Positions 16,914 through 25,310 of a stretch of DNA of 64,000 bases are shown one piece after another. Position 1 is the first letter of the stretch. Every line of letters starts with the position of its first letter. The notes under the pieces are model-generated. The model was given only the letters and a program-made list of their open reading frames with translations, was not told the origin of the DNA and did not search any database. The translations under genes and the position numbers were made by a program. Source of the DNA: [Bacillus] selenitireducens MLS10 (GTDB lineage: Bacteria > Bacillota > Bacilli > Bacillales > Salisediminibacteriaceae); contig NC_014219.1 in assembly GCF_000093085.1 (NCBI RefSeq), positions 682,001 to 746,000 on the forward strand, given 5' to 3'.

Positions 16914-18151
16914 GCGAAGTATTGAATAACCGTGAAGTCATGACGGCGGAACGGACGGACAAACAGGAAAAGCTGAAGCAGATCATCAAAAAGCTCCATG
17001 ACGGGGCATCTGTTGAGGACGTGAAGCAGGAGTTTGAAGACACCGTCGGAAGCATCAGTGTGGCGGAGATTTCGCAGATGGAGCATGCGCTGATGGAAGA
17101 AGAAAACATTCCGGTCAAAGAGGTGCAGCGGCTCTGCTCTGTGCATACGGAAGTTTTTAAAGGATCGATTGATCAGATTCACGGCGCAGACGGCGAGTCA
17201 TTCGAACCCGGTCATCCGGTGCATACCTTCATGCTTGAAAACAGAGAACTGGAGCACCGTACGGGTTTCAGCCTGAGCCTGCATAAAGACCGCTTCGTAA
17301 GCGAACCGAACGAAGAGAACCGCAGCCGGCTTTTGGCCGACCTGACGGAGCTCTTGCAGGTGGACGTGCACTACAGCCGCAAGGAAAACCTCGTTTTCCC
17401 GTATATGGAGAAGTACGGCATCTACGGTCCGACGACGGTCATGTGGGGGGTTCAGGATACGATCCGTGAAGCCATCAAAGAAACGAGGGCGCTTTTGATG
17501 GAGGAGGCGATCCCGCCGGTGGATGTGATTTCAGAAAAGGTGAGTTTCATCATTGATGAGATTACGGAAATGATTTTTAAAGAAGAAAACATCCTTTTTC
17601 CGATGGCGATGCAGCATCTGACCGAAGACGAGTGGCTGAAGATCGAGCGGGAAGGCAATGTCATCGGCTATATGTTCATTGAAGAACCAAAAGCCTGGAA
17701 GCCGGAACGGGCGGATCTCGGTTCGGGGGAAGATTTCCTGAAAGACGGCACGATTCAGCTTGAAACCGGGATTTTGAATATCGAACAGCTTGAGCTGATG
17801 ATGAACCACCTGCCACTCGACATTACCTACATCGACGAGCACGACATCGTCCGGTATTATTCACACGGCAAGGATCCGATTTTTGCCCGGACGAAAACGG
17901 TCATCGGCCGCTCGGTTCAGAACTGTCATCCGCCTAAGAGTGCCCACCTTGTTGAAGACTTGCTCGACGCCTTCAAGTCGGGTGCGAAAGATACGGAAGA
18001 CTTCTGGATTCCGTTTCGCGGGCGCTATATTCACATTCGCTATTTCGCAGTCCGAGATGAGGACTGCGCCTACCGCGGCACGCTTGAAATGAAGCAGGAT
18101 ATCGCGCCGATCCAGAAGATCGAAGGAGAAAAGCGCCTGATGAGTGAATAG
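16910..18151 (+). CDS. DUF438 protein with hemerythrin-like and PAS domains
   Basis: The 413-residue protein has an N-terminal DUF438 region (residues 15-90, KLKQIIKKLHDGASVEDVKQEF). An HHE hemerythrin-like di-iron domain follows (about 100-245; HPVHTF, LQVDVHYSRKENLVFPYME, FKEENILFPM), then a C-terminal PAS domain (about 290-405; LPLDITYIDEHDIVRYYS). The PAS segment belongs to the kind that senses redox or gas in related proteins. Likely cytoplasmic and involved in O2/NO or iron response. It follows the DUF1858 gene and precedes ric. Confidence 0.87.
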   Translation: MSEVLNNREVMTAERTDKQEKLKQIIKKLHDGASVEDVKQEFEDTVGSISVAEISQMEHALMEEENIPVKEVQRLCSVHTEVFKGSIDQIHGADGESFEPGHPVHTFMLENRELEHRTGFSLSLHKDRFVSEPNEENRSRLLADLTELLQVDVHYSRKENLVFPYMEKYGIYGPTTVMWGVQDTIREAIKETRALLMEEAIPPVDVISEKVSFIIDEITEMIFKEENILFPMAMQHLTEDEWLKIEREGNVIGYMFIEEPKAWKPERADLGSGEDFLKDGTIQLETGILNIEQLELMMNHLPLDITYIDEHDIVRYYSHGKDPIFARTKTVIGRSVQNCHPPKSAHLVEDLLDAFKSGAKDTEDFWIPFRGRYIHIRYFAVRDEDCAYRGTLEMKQDIAPIQKIEGEKRLMSE

Positions 18152-18243
18152 ATGCGTCACGTCCAAGAACCTGCACGCGGTTTAACGAAGGTACACCAAT
18201 ATCCGAACGTCAAAAAAACAACCATCCTGAGGAGGACGTACCC

Positions 18244-18954
18244 ATGACTATTCAGCCAAACAGCCTTGTCAAAGATCTTGTGATTCAGATTCCCGGAGCG
18301 GACGACTTATTCAAACACAACCGGATCGATTTCTGTTGCAACGGAAACCGTCCGCTTGACGAAGCAGCCGGGGAAAAGAACGTCGACGTCGATGAGCTGA
18401 CAGAGAAACTCGAAGCACTCGCCGAACAGGCCAAGCAGCGAAAAGCCGCGACGACCTTTGCCTGGGAAGACATCCGCACAGCGAAACTCATCGATCATAT
18501 CGTCTTCCATCATCATGATTTCCTGCGTGAAGAGTTTCAGGAACTGACCTTTTACGTTAACAAGATTGACAAGGTACACGGTCCGGATCAGCCTTTCCTG
18601 ATCGAAGTGAACCGCCTTTTTGAAGAATTAAAGGCGGATATGCTTGAGCACGTGCATCAGGAAGAAGAAGCGCTCTTCCCGGCGATCATTCACTATGAAG
18701 AAACGAAGACGGAAGAAGCGTATCAGGCCGTCATCGATCAACTCCAGGGCTTTGAAGATGAACACAGTAAAACCGGCGATCTCCTCCGCCAGATCAGGGA
18801 GACGGCCAATGATTACGTGACCCCTGAATCGGCGTGCATGACGTTCAGACGGACGTTCAACCGCCTTGAGGCGATTGAATCCGACACCTTTCAGCATATT
18901 CACCTGGAGAACAACATTCTCTTCCCGAGAGTGGTGGAACCGACAACCGTATAA
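18244..18954 (+). CDS. ric: Iron-sulfur cluster repair di-iron protein (RIC/ScdA/YtfE)
   Basis: The 236-residue protein has an N-terminal DUF542 domain with the IDFCCNGN cysteine pair near residue 30. A hemerythrin-like domain follows, whose His/Glu ligands lie in IVFHHHDFLREE, LEHVHQEEEALFP, DEHSKTGDLL and IHLENNILFPR. RIC proteins restore Fe-S clusters after nitrosative or oxidative damage. GAGGAGG precedes the ATG. It is 92 bases downstream of the DUF438 gene, probably within the FNR-box-controlled unit. Confidence 0.95.
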   Translation: MTIQPNSLVKDLVIQIPGADDLFKHNRIDFCCNGNRPLDEAAGEKNVDVDELTEKLEALAEQAKQRKAATTFAWEDIRTAKLIDHIVFHHHDFLREEFQELTFYVNKIDKVHGPDQPFLIEVNRLFEELKADMLEHVHQEEEALFPAIIHYEETKTEEAYQAVIDQLQGFEDEHSKTGDLLRQIRETANDYVTPESACMTFRRTFNRLEAIESDTFQHIHLENNILFPRVVEPTTV

Positions 18955-18960
18955 CCCTGT

Positions 18961-18992
18961 ACCGGCGCAGATTCCTGCGTCGGTTTTTCTTT
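18961..18992 (+). terminator. Intrinsic terminator after ric
   Basis: A 10-bp stem with one G-T pair (ACCGGCGCAG with CTGCGTCGGT) and a 4-base loop, then TTTTTCTTTT. Confidence 0.9.
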
Positions 18993-19031
18993 TGATTTTC
19001 AGTGTTTTTTTTTGAAAAAATGATCTGAAGT

Positions 19032-19062
19032 GCGACACCCCGTGGCGGATCTTTGCGTCTGT
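19032..19062 (+). promoter_or_regulatory. Candidate ECF-type autoregulatory promoter
   Basis: GCGACACC followed 16 bases later by CGTCTG has the AAC/CGTC-like layout of ECF sigma promoters. It sits about 50 bases before the ECF sigma gene, consistent with autoregulation. The -35 match is imperfect. Confidence 0.4.
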
Positions 19063-19112
19063 AAGGGTAGAACATGAGACGGAAGGAACGTTGAACAGAG
19101 AGGTGGGGAACG

Positions 19113-19670
19113 ATGACAGATGACGCATTGATTCAGGCGATTCTTGAGGGCGATGATCAGGCAGTGGAAACCCTTCACAGCCGGTACGTGGATCAGCTGT
19201 TCAGCTATGTGCTTTCTCAGGTGAATGATTACCACGATGCACAGGAGCTCTTACAGGATATTCTCTTTAAGGTGATGAAACATCTCCATGATTTTACCGG
19301 CGATGCAGTGTTTAAGACGTGGATGTATACCATTGCAAGAAACCGGGTGATCGATTATTACCGGGGAAAGGCAAAGCGGGAGAAAGAACAGCCTGCAGAG
19401 ACGGACGTCCTTGAGGCGAAGAGCGGGGAATCGGGTTCCGCGGAACGGACGGCTGTGGCAAACAGTCAGGTGGCGGCGATTCATGATGAACTCAAAGAAC
19501 TTCCGGCTGATTATCATGACGTGCTTTACTTGAGATTCATCGAGGAGTTCTCGGTAAAGGAGACGGCGTCGATCATGAAACGGACATCTTTTTCCGTGAA
19601 AGCCCTGCAAAGAAGGGCGCGGAATGAACTGGCAAAACGTCTCGAAGGGGAGGTAACGGCTCATGAATAG
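19113..19670 (+). CDS. ECF-family RNA polymerase sigma factor
   Basis: The 185-residue protein has region 2 (YVDQLFSYVLSQVNDYHDAQELLQDILFKVMKHL ... FKTWMYTIARNRVIDYYR) and region 4 (LPADYHDVLYLRFIEEFSVKETASIMKRTSFSVKALQRRARNEL) joined by a short linker. This is the two-domain ECF form. GAGAGGTGGGG precedes the ATG. Its end overlaps the next gene by 8 bases (ATGAATAG), the usual arrangement with a cognate anti-sigma factor. Confidence 0.92.
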   Translation: MTDDALIQAILEGDDQAVETLHSRYVDQLFSYVLSQVNDYHDAQELLQDILFKVMKHLHDFTGDAVFKTWMYTIARNRVIDYYRGKAKREKEQPAETDVLEAKSGESGSAERTAVANSQVAAIHDELKELPADYHDVLYLRFIEEFSVKETASIMKRTSFSVKALQRRARNELAKRLEGEVTAHE

Positions 19671-21111
19671 ACGGGAAACAGACAGGCTGACACAAACCCT
19701 GAAGCCTGACGGGAAACTGAGGAAGGCAGACAGAGAACGGATGCTTCAGGCGATGCACGAGGGGTCAAGAGAGGCAAGAAGGAAAGGGCCGAAAAAAACG
19801 GGACGGCGTCATCTTTGGACGGGCGCGGCCGGGACACTCCTCGCAGCGGGAATCGGCGGACTGATTCTGGTCAGTAACGACGGTTTTCCGAGCGGGTTTG
19901 ACGGCGGAAGTGAACCCGGCAGTGTGAATGATTACGAGGAGGAAGACCAGGACCCTGATACGGAAGAAGGCGAAGAGATCCCTGACGGCCAGACGCTGTC
20001 CATCGAAAAACCCGTTTTCACTGTCCTGAGTGATGAGGAGCGTGCAGAAGAGGATCCTGAACGGCTGAATGAGACGGAAGAGGCACGTCTTTCCCATAAC
20101 GGTACGGAAGAGCATGTGACCCTTGAGCGGGCTTCGATCGACGCCCTGCCCGTCTACCTCCATTATCCGGAGGAATGGGAACGGGTGGAGTCCGGGGATG
20201 AAGAAGCCGAATACGGCGTGACACTGAGTGGCGATGAGGGGAAGATATCGGTGAAGCTGCACCCTCACGCCGCTGATCCGGATACGATTTTCTCAGTATA
20301 CGAATCAGTCGTCGATGAGCTCGAGCCTGAGCACCGGGCTTTGCAGACGGAAGAAGGCTTGCCTGATCTGAAAGCAAAAGGAGATCTGTCAGATGAGCGG
20401 ATCGGCGATCTGGTTCAGGGTGAAGTGTATTACGATGAAGCAAGCGGATACGGTGAGTATCAGGTGATGGCTGTGAATGGGCAGTACCTCAGTGTCCATA
20501 CCGAAATAGATGCACAAACGCCTCACTGGTGGGCGCTCGGAAAACTGATCTATGCGACCTGGTCCGAGAATCTGCCGGCCCTGGTCTACCCGGATGAGGT
20601 CACAACGGACGAACGGACCGGCCGTGCGGAACAGGTCGAAATCCGCGAGCAGATCGATGCCGGGATCGGGCAGTCACCGAAGGAGTTGTTTGTCAGTGAG
20701 GCGCACGGGTTTTCAACGTATCTTCCTGAAGAAATGACCGTGACAGCGGATGCCGACGACGTCGTCGTGGAAGATCCGGAGCGTGACGGCTTGATGGTGT
20801 TCACAGCCTTGCCGGACGGGATTACGGAAGAAGAAGCCGTGAATGATTTACGCACACGGGCAGAGCGTGATGGCCGGGACGTGAGTGATGACGCTCAGGA
20901 AGAGTCGTGGCTGGTGGAGAGCATGCAGTATATGGATGCCAACGGGCAACAGGAAGGCTATGCCTATATCGTGACGCATGAGGGGCAGTATTATGTCCTT
21001 GAAACGGTCTCCGATGACACGGAGAGTCTGTTTTTCTTCTGGCACAGAATGAGTGGCACGTTTCTTGAATACCTGGAATGGCCAGACGGCACCCGGCTCA
21101 TTCAAGGCTAA
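19663..21111 (+). CDS. Putative membrane anti-sigma factor of the adjacent ECF sigma
   Basis: The 482-residue protein has a basic cytoplasmic N-terminus of about 48 residues (ETDRLTQTLKPDGKLRKADRERM) and one membrane helix near 51-67. A long acidic external region of about 410 residues follows, with two beta-rich parts (about 140-300 and 330-480). No zinc anti-sigma HxxxCxxC motif is seen. Overlap with the sigma gene argues for an anti-sigma role; the ectodomain family is not recognised and may sense envelope stress. Confidence 0.6.
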   Translation: MNRRETDRLTQTLKPDGKLRKADRERMLQAMHEGSREARRKGPKKTGRRHLWTGAAGTLLAAGIGGLILVSNDGFPSGFDGGSEPGSVNDYEEEDQDPDTEEGEEIPDGQTLSIEKPVFTVLSDEERAEEDPERLNETEEARLSHNGTEEHVTLERASIDALPVYLHYPEEWERVESGDEEAEYGVTLSGDEGKISVKLHPHAADPDTIFSVYESVVDELEPEHRALQTEEGLPDLKAKGDLSDERIGDLVQGEVYYDEASGYGEYQVMAVNGQYLSVHTEIDAQTPHWWALGKLIYATWSENLPALVYPDEVTTDERTGRAEQVEIREQIDAGIGQSPKELFVSEAHGFSTYLPEEMTVTADADDVVVEDPERDGLMVFTALPDGITEEEAVNDLRTRAERDGRDVSDDAQEESWLVESMQYMDANGQQEGYAYIVTHEGQYYVLETVSDDTESLFFFWHRMSGTFLEYLEWPDGTRLIQG

Positions 21112-21131
21112 GCATCTGCGGTAACGACAAC

Positions 21132-21163
21132 CAGGCAGCCCGTCACCGGTGACAGGCTGCCTG
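21132..21163. terminator. Hairpin between converging genes
   Basis: A stem CAGGCAGCC/GGCTGCCTG encloses a second palindrome GTCACCGGTGAC. It lies between the anti-sigma gene and the converging cstB-like gene. T-runs are weak on both sides. Confidence 0.55.
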
Positions 21164-21187
21164 CTTCATCGTTTTGATTTGTGAGGA

Positions 21188-22630
21188 TCAGTGACCGGCT
21201 GTTTTTGCATGCTGTTCAGTGGGGCGCTGTTCCTGTTTCCAGCGCATAAAGCCGCCTTTGATGTTGCGGACGTCGACGCCCTTTTCCTTCAGAAGACCAG
21301 CGGCAATCGCCGAACGCTGGCCGGAGCCGCAGTACACGGCAACAGGACCGTTCGGCAGCTGATCCGGGTCTGTACCCGGAATGTCATTGATGACGAGGTG
21401 ACGTGCGCCTTCGACATGTTCTGCCTCATATTCATAGCGCTCCCGGATATCGAGAATGGTCAGCTCGCCGGACTGATGCATCTCCTGAGCGGTTTCAGGC
21501 GGGATGATCGGATAATCGCCGGTGCCTTCTTCCATTTCGTACTGCTCGATGACGAGCGGGGAGAAGTAGCCGGACGTCCGGTCAAGCCCGATGGCATTCA
21601 TCGCTTCACGGATGCCGTCGAAGTGATGATCTTCTGCGATGAAGTACACATCCCTGTCATAGGAGACGAGGGACCCCATCCAGTTGGCGAACTGTGAATC
21701 ATAGGGCACATTCAGGGTCCCGGGGATATGGGATGCGGCGAAGGATTCTCTCGAACGCGTGTCGATCATCGTGACGTCCTGCCCGAGGAGATGCTTCACC
21801 TTCTTCGTATTGGCACCGTAGCGAAAGGGTGTTGTCTGTTCCGCGAGCAGGCCTGCGCCGGTTTTGTTGACCTGTTTCATGATACCGAAATAGGCAGGCG
21901 GAGTCGGCTGATCGGCGAGCAGGAAATCCGCGAAGTCGGCTTCATTGTCCGGTTTTAACGCCGGGTTCGTCTTGAACTCATAGCCGAGAGTCGTCGTCGG
22001 AATGGAACCGAGTGATTTCCCGCAGGCGCTTCCGGCACCGTGGCCGGGCCAAATTTGCAGGGAAGGATCGAAATCGTTCAGGCGCTGCAGGGACTGAAAC
22101 ATCTGCTTCGCACCTTTTTTCGCGGAATCCTGGACACCAACGGATTTCTCCAGAAGATCCGGACGTCCGACGTCCCCGACGAAGAGAAAGTCGCCGGTGA
22201 AAATGCCGATCGGTTCGTCGGATGCGGCTCCGTCCGTCAGGATAAAGCTCATATGCTCCGGCGTGTGTCCGGGCGTGTGAAGTCCTTTCAGGGTGACGTT
22301 GCCCATATGGATCTCATCCCCATCCTTTATGCCGACGGTTTCGAGATGAGCGGGCCACTGATAGGTGCCGAACTCGTCCCCGCCGTTTTCTTCCGAATAG
22401 TAAATCGTGGCCATCGCCCGTTCGGCCATTTCTTTCGCGCCGGAGACGAAATCGGCGTGAATATGCGTTTCAAACACTTTTGTGATCGTCAGTTCTTCCT
22501 GTTCCGCCGTGTCAAAATACGGCTTCAGGTTGCGTGAAGGGTCGATCACCGCCGCTTCACCGGTTTTTTGACACGCCACCATATAGGAGGCCTGTGCGAG
22601 TGCATCATCATAGAAATATTTCAAAAACAT
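21188..22630 (-). CDS. cstB: CstB-like persulfide dioxygenase-rhodanese
   Basis: The 480-residue protein has three domains. A metallo-beta-lactamase domain (about 1-235) has THIHADF near 56 and the HTPGHTPEHM motif near 117. A first rhodanese domain (about 265-360) lacks the catalytic Cys (loop reads FIAEDHHFD). A second rhodanese (about 375-470) carries the active loop VYCGSGQR. This is the architecture of CstB, which oxidises low-molecular-weight persulfides to thiosulfate. Likely role: sulfide/persulfide detoxification. A CsoR/CstR-like operator lies 57 bases upstream. Confidence 0.85.
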   Translation of the reverse strand: MFLKYFYDDALAQASYMVACQKTGEAAVIDPSRNLKPYFDTAEQEELTITKVFETHIHADFVSGAKEMAERAMATIYYSEENGGDEFGTYQWPAHLETVGIKDGDEIHMGNVTLKGLHTPGHTPEHMSFILTDGAASDEPIGIFTGDFLFVGDVGRPDLLEKSVGVQDSAKKGAKQMFQSLQRLNDFDPSLQIWPGHGAGSACGKSLGSIPTTTLGYEFKTNPALKPDNEADFADFLLADQPTPPAYFGIMKQVNKTGAGLLAEQTTPFRYGANTKKVKHLLGQDVTMIDTRSRESFAASHIPGTLNVPYDSQFANWMGSLVSYDRDVYFIAEDHHFDGIREAMNAIGLDRTSGYFSPLVIEQYEMEEGTGDYPIIPPETAQEMHQSGELTILDIRERYEYEAEHVEGARHLVINDIPGTDPDQLPNGPVAVYCGSGQRSAIAAGLLKEKGVDVRNIKGGFMRWKQEQRPTEQHAKTAGH

Positions 22631-22686
22631 CGGGACATGCTCCTTTCAGATTCGGGTTTCTTGGCAAGTACTGTTCGTTTTCCCAT

Positions 22687-22702
22687 ATACCCGCAGGTGT
22701 AA
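22687..22702 (-). promoter_or_regulatory. CsoR/CstR-like operator upstream of cstB
   Basis: ATACCC-GCA-GGTGTAA is an imperfect TACCC/GGGTA-type inverted repeat. On the minus strand its GGGTAT half runs into a TATATG -10-like hexamer, as at 56371 and 9591. Confidence 0.4.
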
Positions 22703-22719
22703 ACCACCGGAGATCCTGT

Positions 22720-22748
22720 TTGTGGAAGGGGATGTAAAATGGTACAAT
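22720..22748 (+). promoter_or_regulatory. SigA-type promoter for the zinc-ribbon gene
   Basis: TTGTGG, a 17-base spacer and TACAAT (22743-22748), with TGG directly before the -10, giving an extended -10. Confidence 0.6.
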
Positions 22749-22782
22749 CAGGTATCAAATGATGGCGATTGGAGTGAAACAA

Positions 22783-22992
22783 ATGGCGTTAACACCGTGT
22801 CCGGAATGCGGGCATTCCGTGTCTACAAGAGCAAAGAGCTGTCCGAACTGCGGCTATCCTTTTATGGAAACCCGGCAGGCGCCGCCGATTATTCAGGAAC
22901 CGCACCACGAACCGGAGCGGGAGTCCGGGATCGGTTTTTGGGGCGTGGTCGGGGCAGTGGTGATTGCGATCCTGCTCGTTTCCTGGCTCTGA
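22783..22992 (+). CDS. Zinc-ribbon protein with a C-terminal membrane helix
   Basis: A 69-residue protein. The N-terminal zinc ribbon has CPECGH and CPNCGYPF (residues 5-25), followed by a Pro/Glu-rich linker and a single C-terminal membrane helix (about 50-68). TTGGAGTG precedes ATG 22783. Proteins of this layout are common in Bacillota, with no assigned role. The next open frame begins just after it in another frame. Confidence 0.75.
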   Translation: MALTPCPECGHSVSTRAKSCPNCGYPFMETRQAPPIIQEPHHEPERESGIGFWGVVGAVVIAILLVSWL

Positions 22993-23012
22993 ACGGCTTT
23001 CTTCTCTTCCTG

Positions 23013-23348
23013 GTGCTCGTCTTTTATTCAGGTAATCAGCTGTGGGTGAAGCCGATGACCGCTCACTGGTTTGTCCATGGCTATGTCAATGATATCCTGG
23101 CCGGGATCTGGCTGCCTGCACTGATCAATGCCCTTGCCTCACTGTTTCGGATTCAGCGGGCCCTTGTGACGGACCCGGAGAAAATCGTTCTGATCGCGGT
23201 GATGGCAGGCCTCTTCTGGGAACTTGCCGCACCGCAGTTTGTCACAGGCAGTACGCAGGATCCTTTTGATATCCTTGCCTATGTGACAGGGGCTCTTCTG
23301 TATATCACAGTGGTTCGTCTTGTTCAGAAGGGCGTCCGTGGATCATAA
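23013..23348 (+). CDS. Small integral membrane protein, unrecognised
   Basis: About 111 residues if it starts at GTG 23013. It has three hydrophobic stretches, with HGYVNDILAGIWLPAL in the first half and DPFDILAYVTGALLYITVVRL near the end. The pattern recalls small membrane proteins with a D-hhxYhhG C-terminus, but I cannot name the family. The start is uncertain: the frame stays open upstream through the zinc-ribbon gene, and the hydrophobic stretch begins a few codons before 23013 without an ATG. Coupled translation from the zinc-ribbon stop is likely. Confidence 0.55.
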   Translation: MLVFYSGNQLWVKPMTAHWFVHGYVNDILAGIWLPALINALASLFRIQRALVTDPEKIVLIAVMAGLFWELAAPQFVTGSTQDPFDILAYVTGALLYITVVRLVQKGVRGS

Positions 23349-23358
23349 CAGCATCATG

Positions 23359-23406
23359 GAAAAAGCCAAGCTCGCCTCTTATGGAGGCGTGACTTGGCTT
23401 TTTTTG
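23359..23406. terminator. Bidirectional intrinsic terminator
   Basis: An outer stem AAAGCCAAG/CTTGGCTTT and inner stem CGCCTC/GGAGGCG, with flanking A- and T-runs. It separates the plus-strand membrane protein from the minus-strand CopD-like gene. Confidence 0.85.
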
Positions 23407-23420
23407 GTGCCGCAGCGGTT

Positions 23421-23864
23421 TTACGCGAGGCGCAGCGCCGTGATGAGGAGAACGAGAATGCCGAGCATCGCGGAAATCGTCAGCATCATCGCATATACCC
23501 GTGCAATTCGGGTGCCTTTCGTATCAGCGACGAGATTGCCTGTGATCTTGCGGCTGTAAAGGCTGATGACCAATACCGTGAGGATCAGGGCCACACCGCC
23601 GATTTGTTCCATAAGCCGCATATACAGTGGCAGCGCGCTGTGATCAAAACGCAGGATCATGAGGACCCCGGTGATCAGGACAAGGACGGCTGCCGGCATG
23701 ACCCCGGCGTTGACAAACCGCTTCATGCGAAGAAGCAGTGCACTGTGGGTGTCCCCGATTGTCTCACTCTTCGCCATATGGCGGATCAGTGCGGCAAAGG
23801 CGAGAAAGGACCCGATCCAGACGGCGATTCCCGTCAGATGAAGAAAATAATACAATTCATACAT
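23421..23864 (-). CDS. Four-helix membrane protein (CopD/DUF2269-like)
   Basis: About 147 residues with four membrane helices: LYYFLHLTGIAVWIGSFLAFA at the N-terminus, then near 55-75, 85-105 and 120-145. The paired His near the first helix (LHLTGIAVWIG) resembles CopD-type and related haem- or copper-linked membrane proteins. Function unknown. CAGGAGG lies 8 bases before ATG 23864; an upstream in-frame ATG lacks a site. Confidence 0.65.
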   Translation of the reverse strand: MYELYYFLHLTGIAVWIGSFLAFAALIRHMAKSETIGDTHSALLLRMKRFVNAGVMPAAVLVLITGVLMILRFDHSALPLYMRLMEQIGGVALILTVLVISLYSRKITGNLVADTKGTRIARVYAMMLTISAMLGILVLLITALRLA

Positions 23865-23936
23865 AAAGCCTACCTCCTGTTCGATTCGCCCCATTCATGT
23901 TATCAGTTGAATATGAACAGAAGATGAACAGAGGGA

Positions 23937-25310
23937 TCAGGTTTCAAAAGCTGAGGGAAGAGTGACCGAAAACGTCGTGCCGCTTTCCTCATTACTGTCG
24001 ACATCGACGGTGCCGCCGTGAAGCCCGGTGATCGATTTGACGATGGAGAGTCCGATGCCTGAGCCGCCTTTTCCTGACCGTGAATCATCGGCTTTATAGA
24101 AGCGTTCCCAAATGAGCGGGAGCGTCTCTTCCGGAATGACTGTGCCGCTGTTTGTAACGTGCACCGTGACGAGGTGCACGCTATGTACGGCAGAAACTGT
24201 CACCGACTGTCCTTCCGGCGTATAGCGGAGAGCGTTCTCAAGAAGGTTTTGCCAGACCCGGTTCAGTCGGTTGTAATCGGCATAAACAGAAAGTCCGTCC
24301 CGGGCTGCCGGCTCGAAGTGGAGCTGTATCCCTTTATCCGCCATCGGCTTCTCAAAGGAGCGGATCTGTTCGTTCAGCTGATCGGTCAGGTCGTAAGTCT
24401 CTCTGTCGAGGGTAATCCCCCCTGACTCAATTCTCGTCAGTTCGAGAATGTCATTGACGAGGGTAATGACCCGGTCGGTTTCTGAACGGATCCGTTCATA
24501 ATAAGAGAACCGCTTCTCCACGGGAATCGTCCCGTCTTCAAGGGCGATCAGGAAGCCCTTTACGGAAGTGAGCGGCGAGCGCAGGTCGTGAGAGATATTC
24601 GCCAGGATCGTTTTGCGTGTGCTTTCGATCGTCGCAAGCTCAGACGCCATGCGGTTCAGCGTCTCGCCAAGTTCCCCGATCTCGTCCCGGGTTCTGATAT
24701 CCACCTGTTTGGAAAAGTCGCCGGTGCTCATCTGTCTCGCCACGTCGTTCATGGCCCTCAGGGGATCGGTCATGCGCTTTGTCATAAACCATAGGACAGC
24801 CGCGGCCACGGTGAGAACGGTAATGAAAGAAGTGACGATCATGAAGACGGCCTGGAGGTAGTCTTCTTCAAGGCCGGTAAAGGTCATCGTCATCTGATTG
24901 ACCGACTCGTGATTCACGGGCCCGGCCATCACATAGTCGAGACCGGCTCCGTCCCAGTTGCCCTCTGCGGAAATGGCAGAATCGACCCCATCAAGAAGGT
25001 GCACCGCCGCGTCGGTCTCGCCGTTACTGAACCGCACATCCCCATCCCCGTATAGATGCACCGTGTACGAATCACTCTCGAGAAGGCTGCCGATCACAGC
25101 CTCCGTCTCTCCCTGCGTCCAGCCGAAATTCTCTGCGAGCTCAAACTGAGCGGTGAGGGTGTCCCGCTTTTCTGCGAACGAGGCTTCATAATCGGCATAC
25201 AGCTGGACGTGAAACAGATAGAGATACACGACACCGAACAGGAGGAAGCTTACGACAATCACCGCTGTGAAGGTGAGAAACAGTTTGCTGAAAATAGAAG
25301 TCAGCCTCAT
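23937..25310 (-). CDS. Membrane sensor histidine kinase
   Basis: The 457-residue protein has TM1 near 10-32, an external sensory region of about 120 residues, TM2 near 154-176, HAMP (about 177-230), HisKA with phospho-acceptor His241 in NISHDLRSPL, and a HATPase domain ending in the G boxes (GKGGSGIGLSIVK). Its ATG overlaps the stop of the response regulator gene upstream, so the pair is co-translated. The external signal is unknown. Confidence 0.93.
   Translation of the reverse strand: MRLTSIFSKLFLTFTAVIVVSFLLFGVVYLYLFHVQLYADYEASFAEKRDTLTAQFELAENFGWTQGETEAVIGSLLESDSYTVHLYGDGDVRFSNGETDAAVHLLDGVDSAISAEGNWDGAGLDYVMAGPVNHESVNQMTMTFTGLEEDYLQAVFMIVTSFITVLTVAAAVLWFMTKRMTDPLRAMNDVARQMSTGDFSKQVDIRTRDEIGELGETLNRMASELATIESTRKTILANISHDLRSPLTSVKGFLIALEDGTIPVEKRFSYYERIRSETDRVITLVNDILELTRIESGGITLDRETYDLTDQLNEQIRSFEKPMADKGIQLHFEPAARDGLSVYADYNRLNRVWQNLLENALRYTPEGQSVTVSAVHSVHLVTVHVTNSGTVIPEETLPLIWERFYKADDSRSGKGGSGIGLSIVKSITGLHGGTVDVDSNEESGTTFSVTLPSAFET

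Noticed and set aside
16343-17182. 279-codon minus-strand open frame
   Set aside because: It covers the FNR-box promoter region and is antisense to the DUF1858 and DUF438 genes, which are well supported.
22722-23012. Start of the 208-codon frame overlapping the zinc-ribbon gene
   Set aside because: The overlapping part is low-complexity shadow of the zinc-ribbon coding sequence. Only the part after about 23000 looks like protein.
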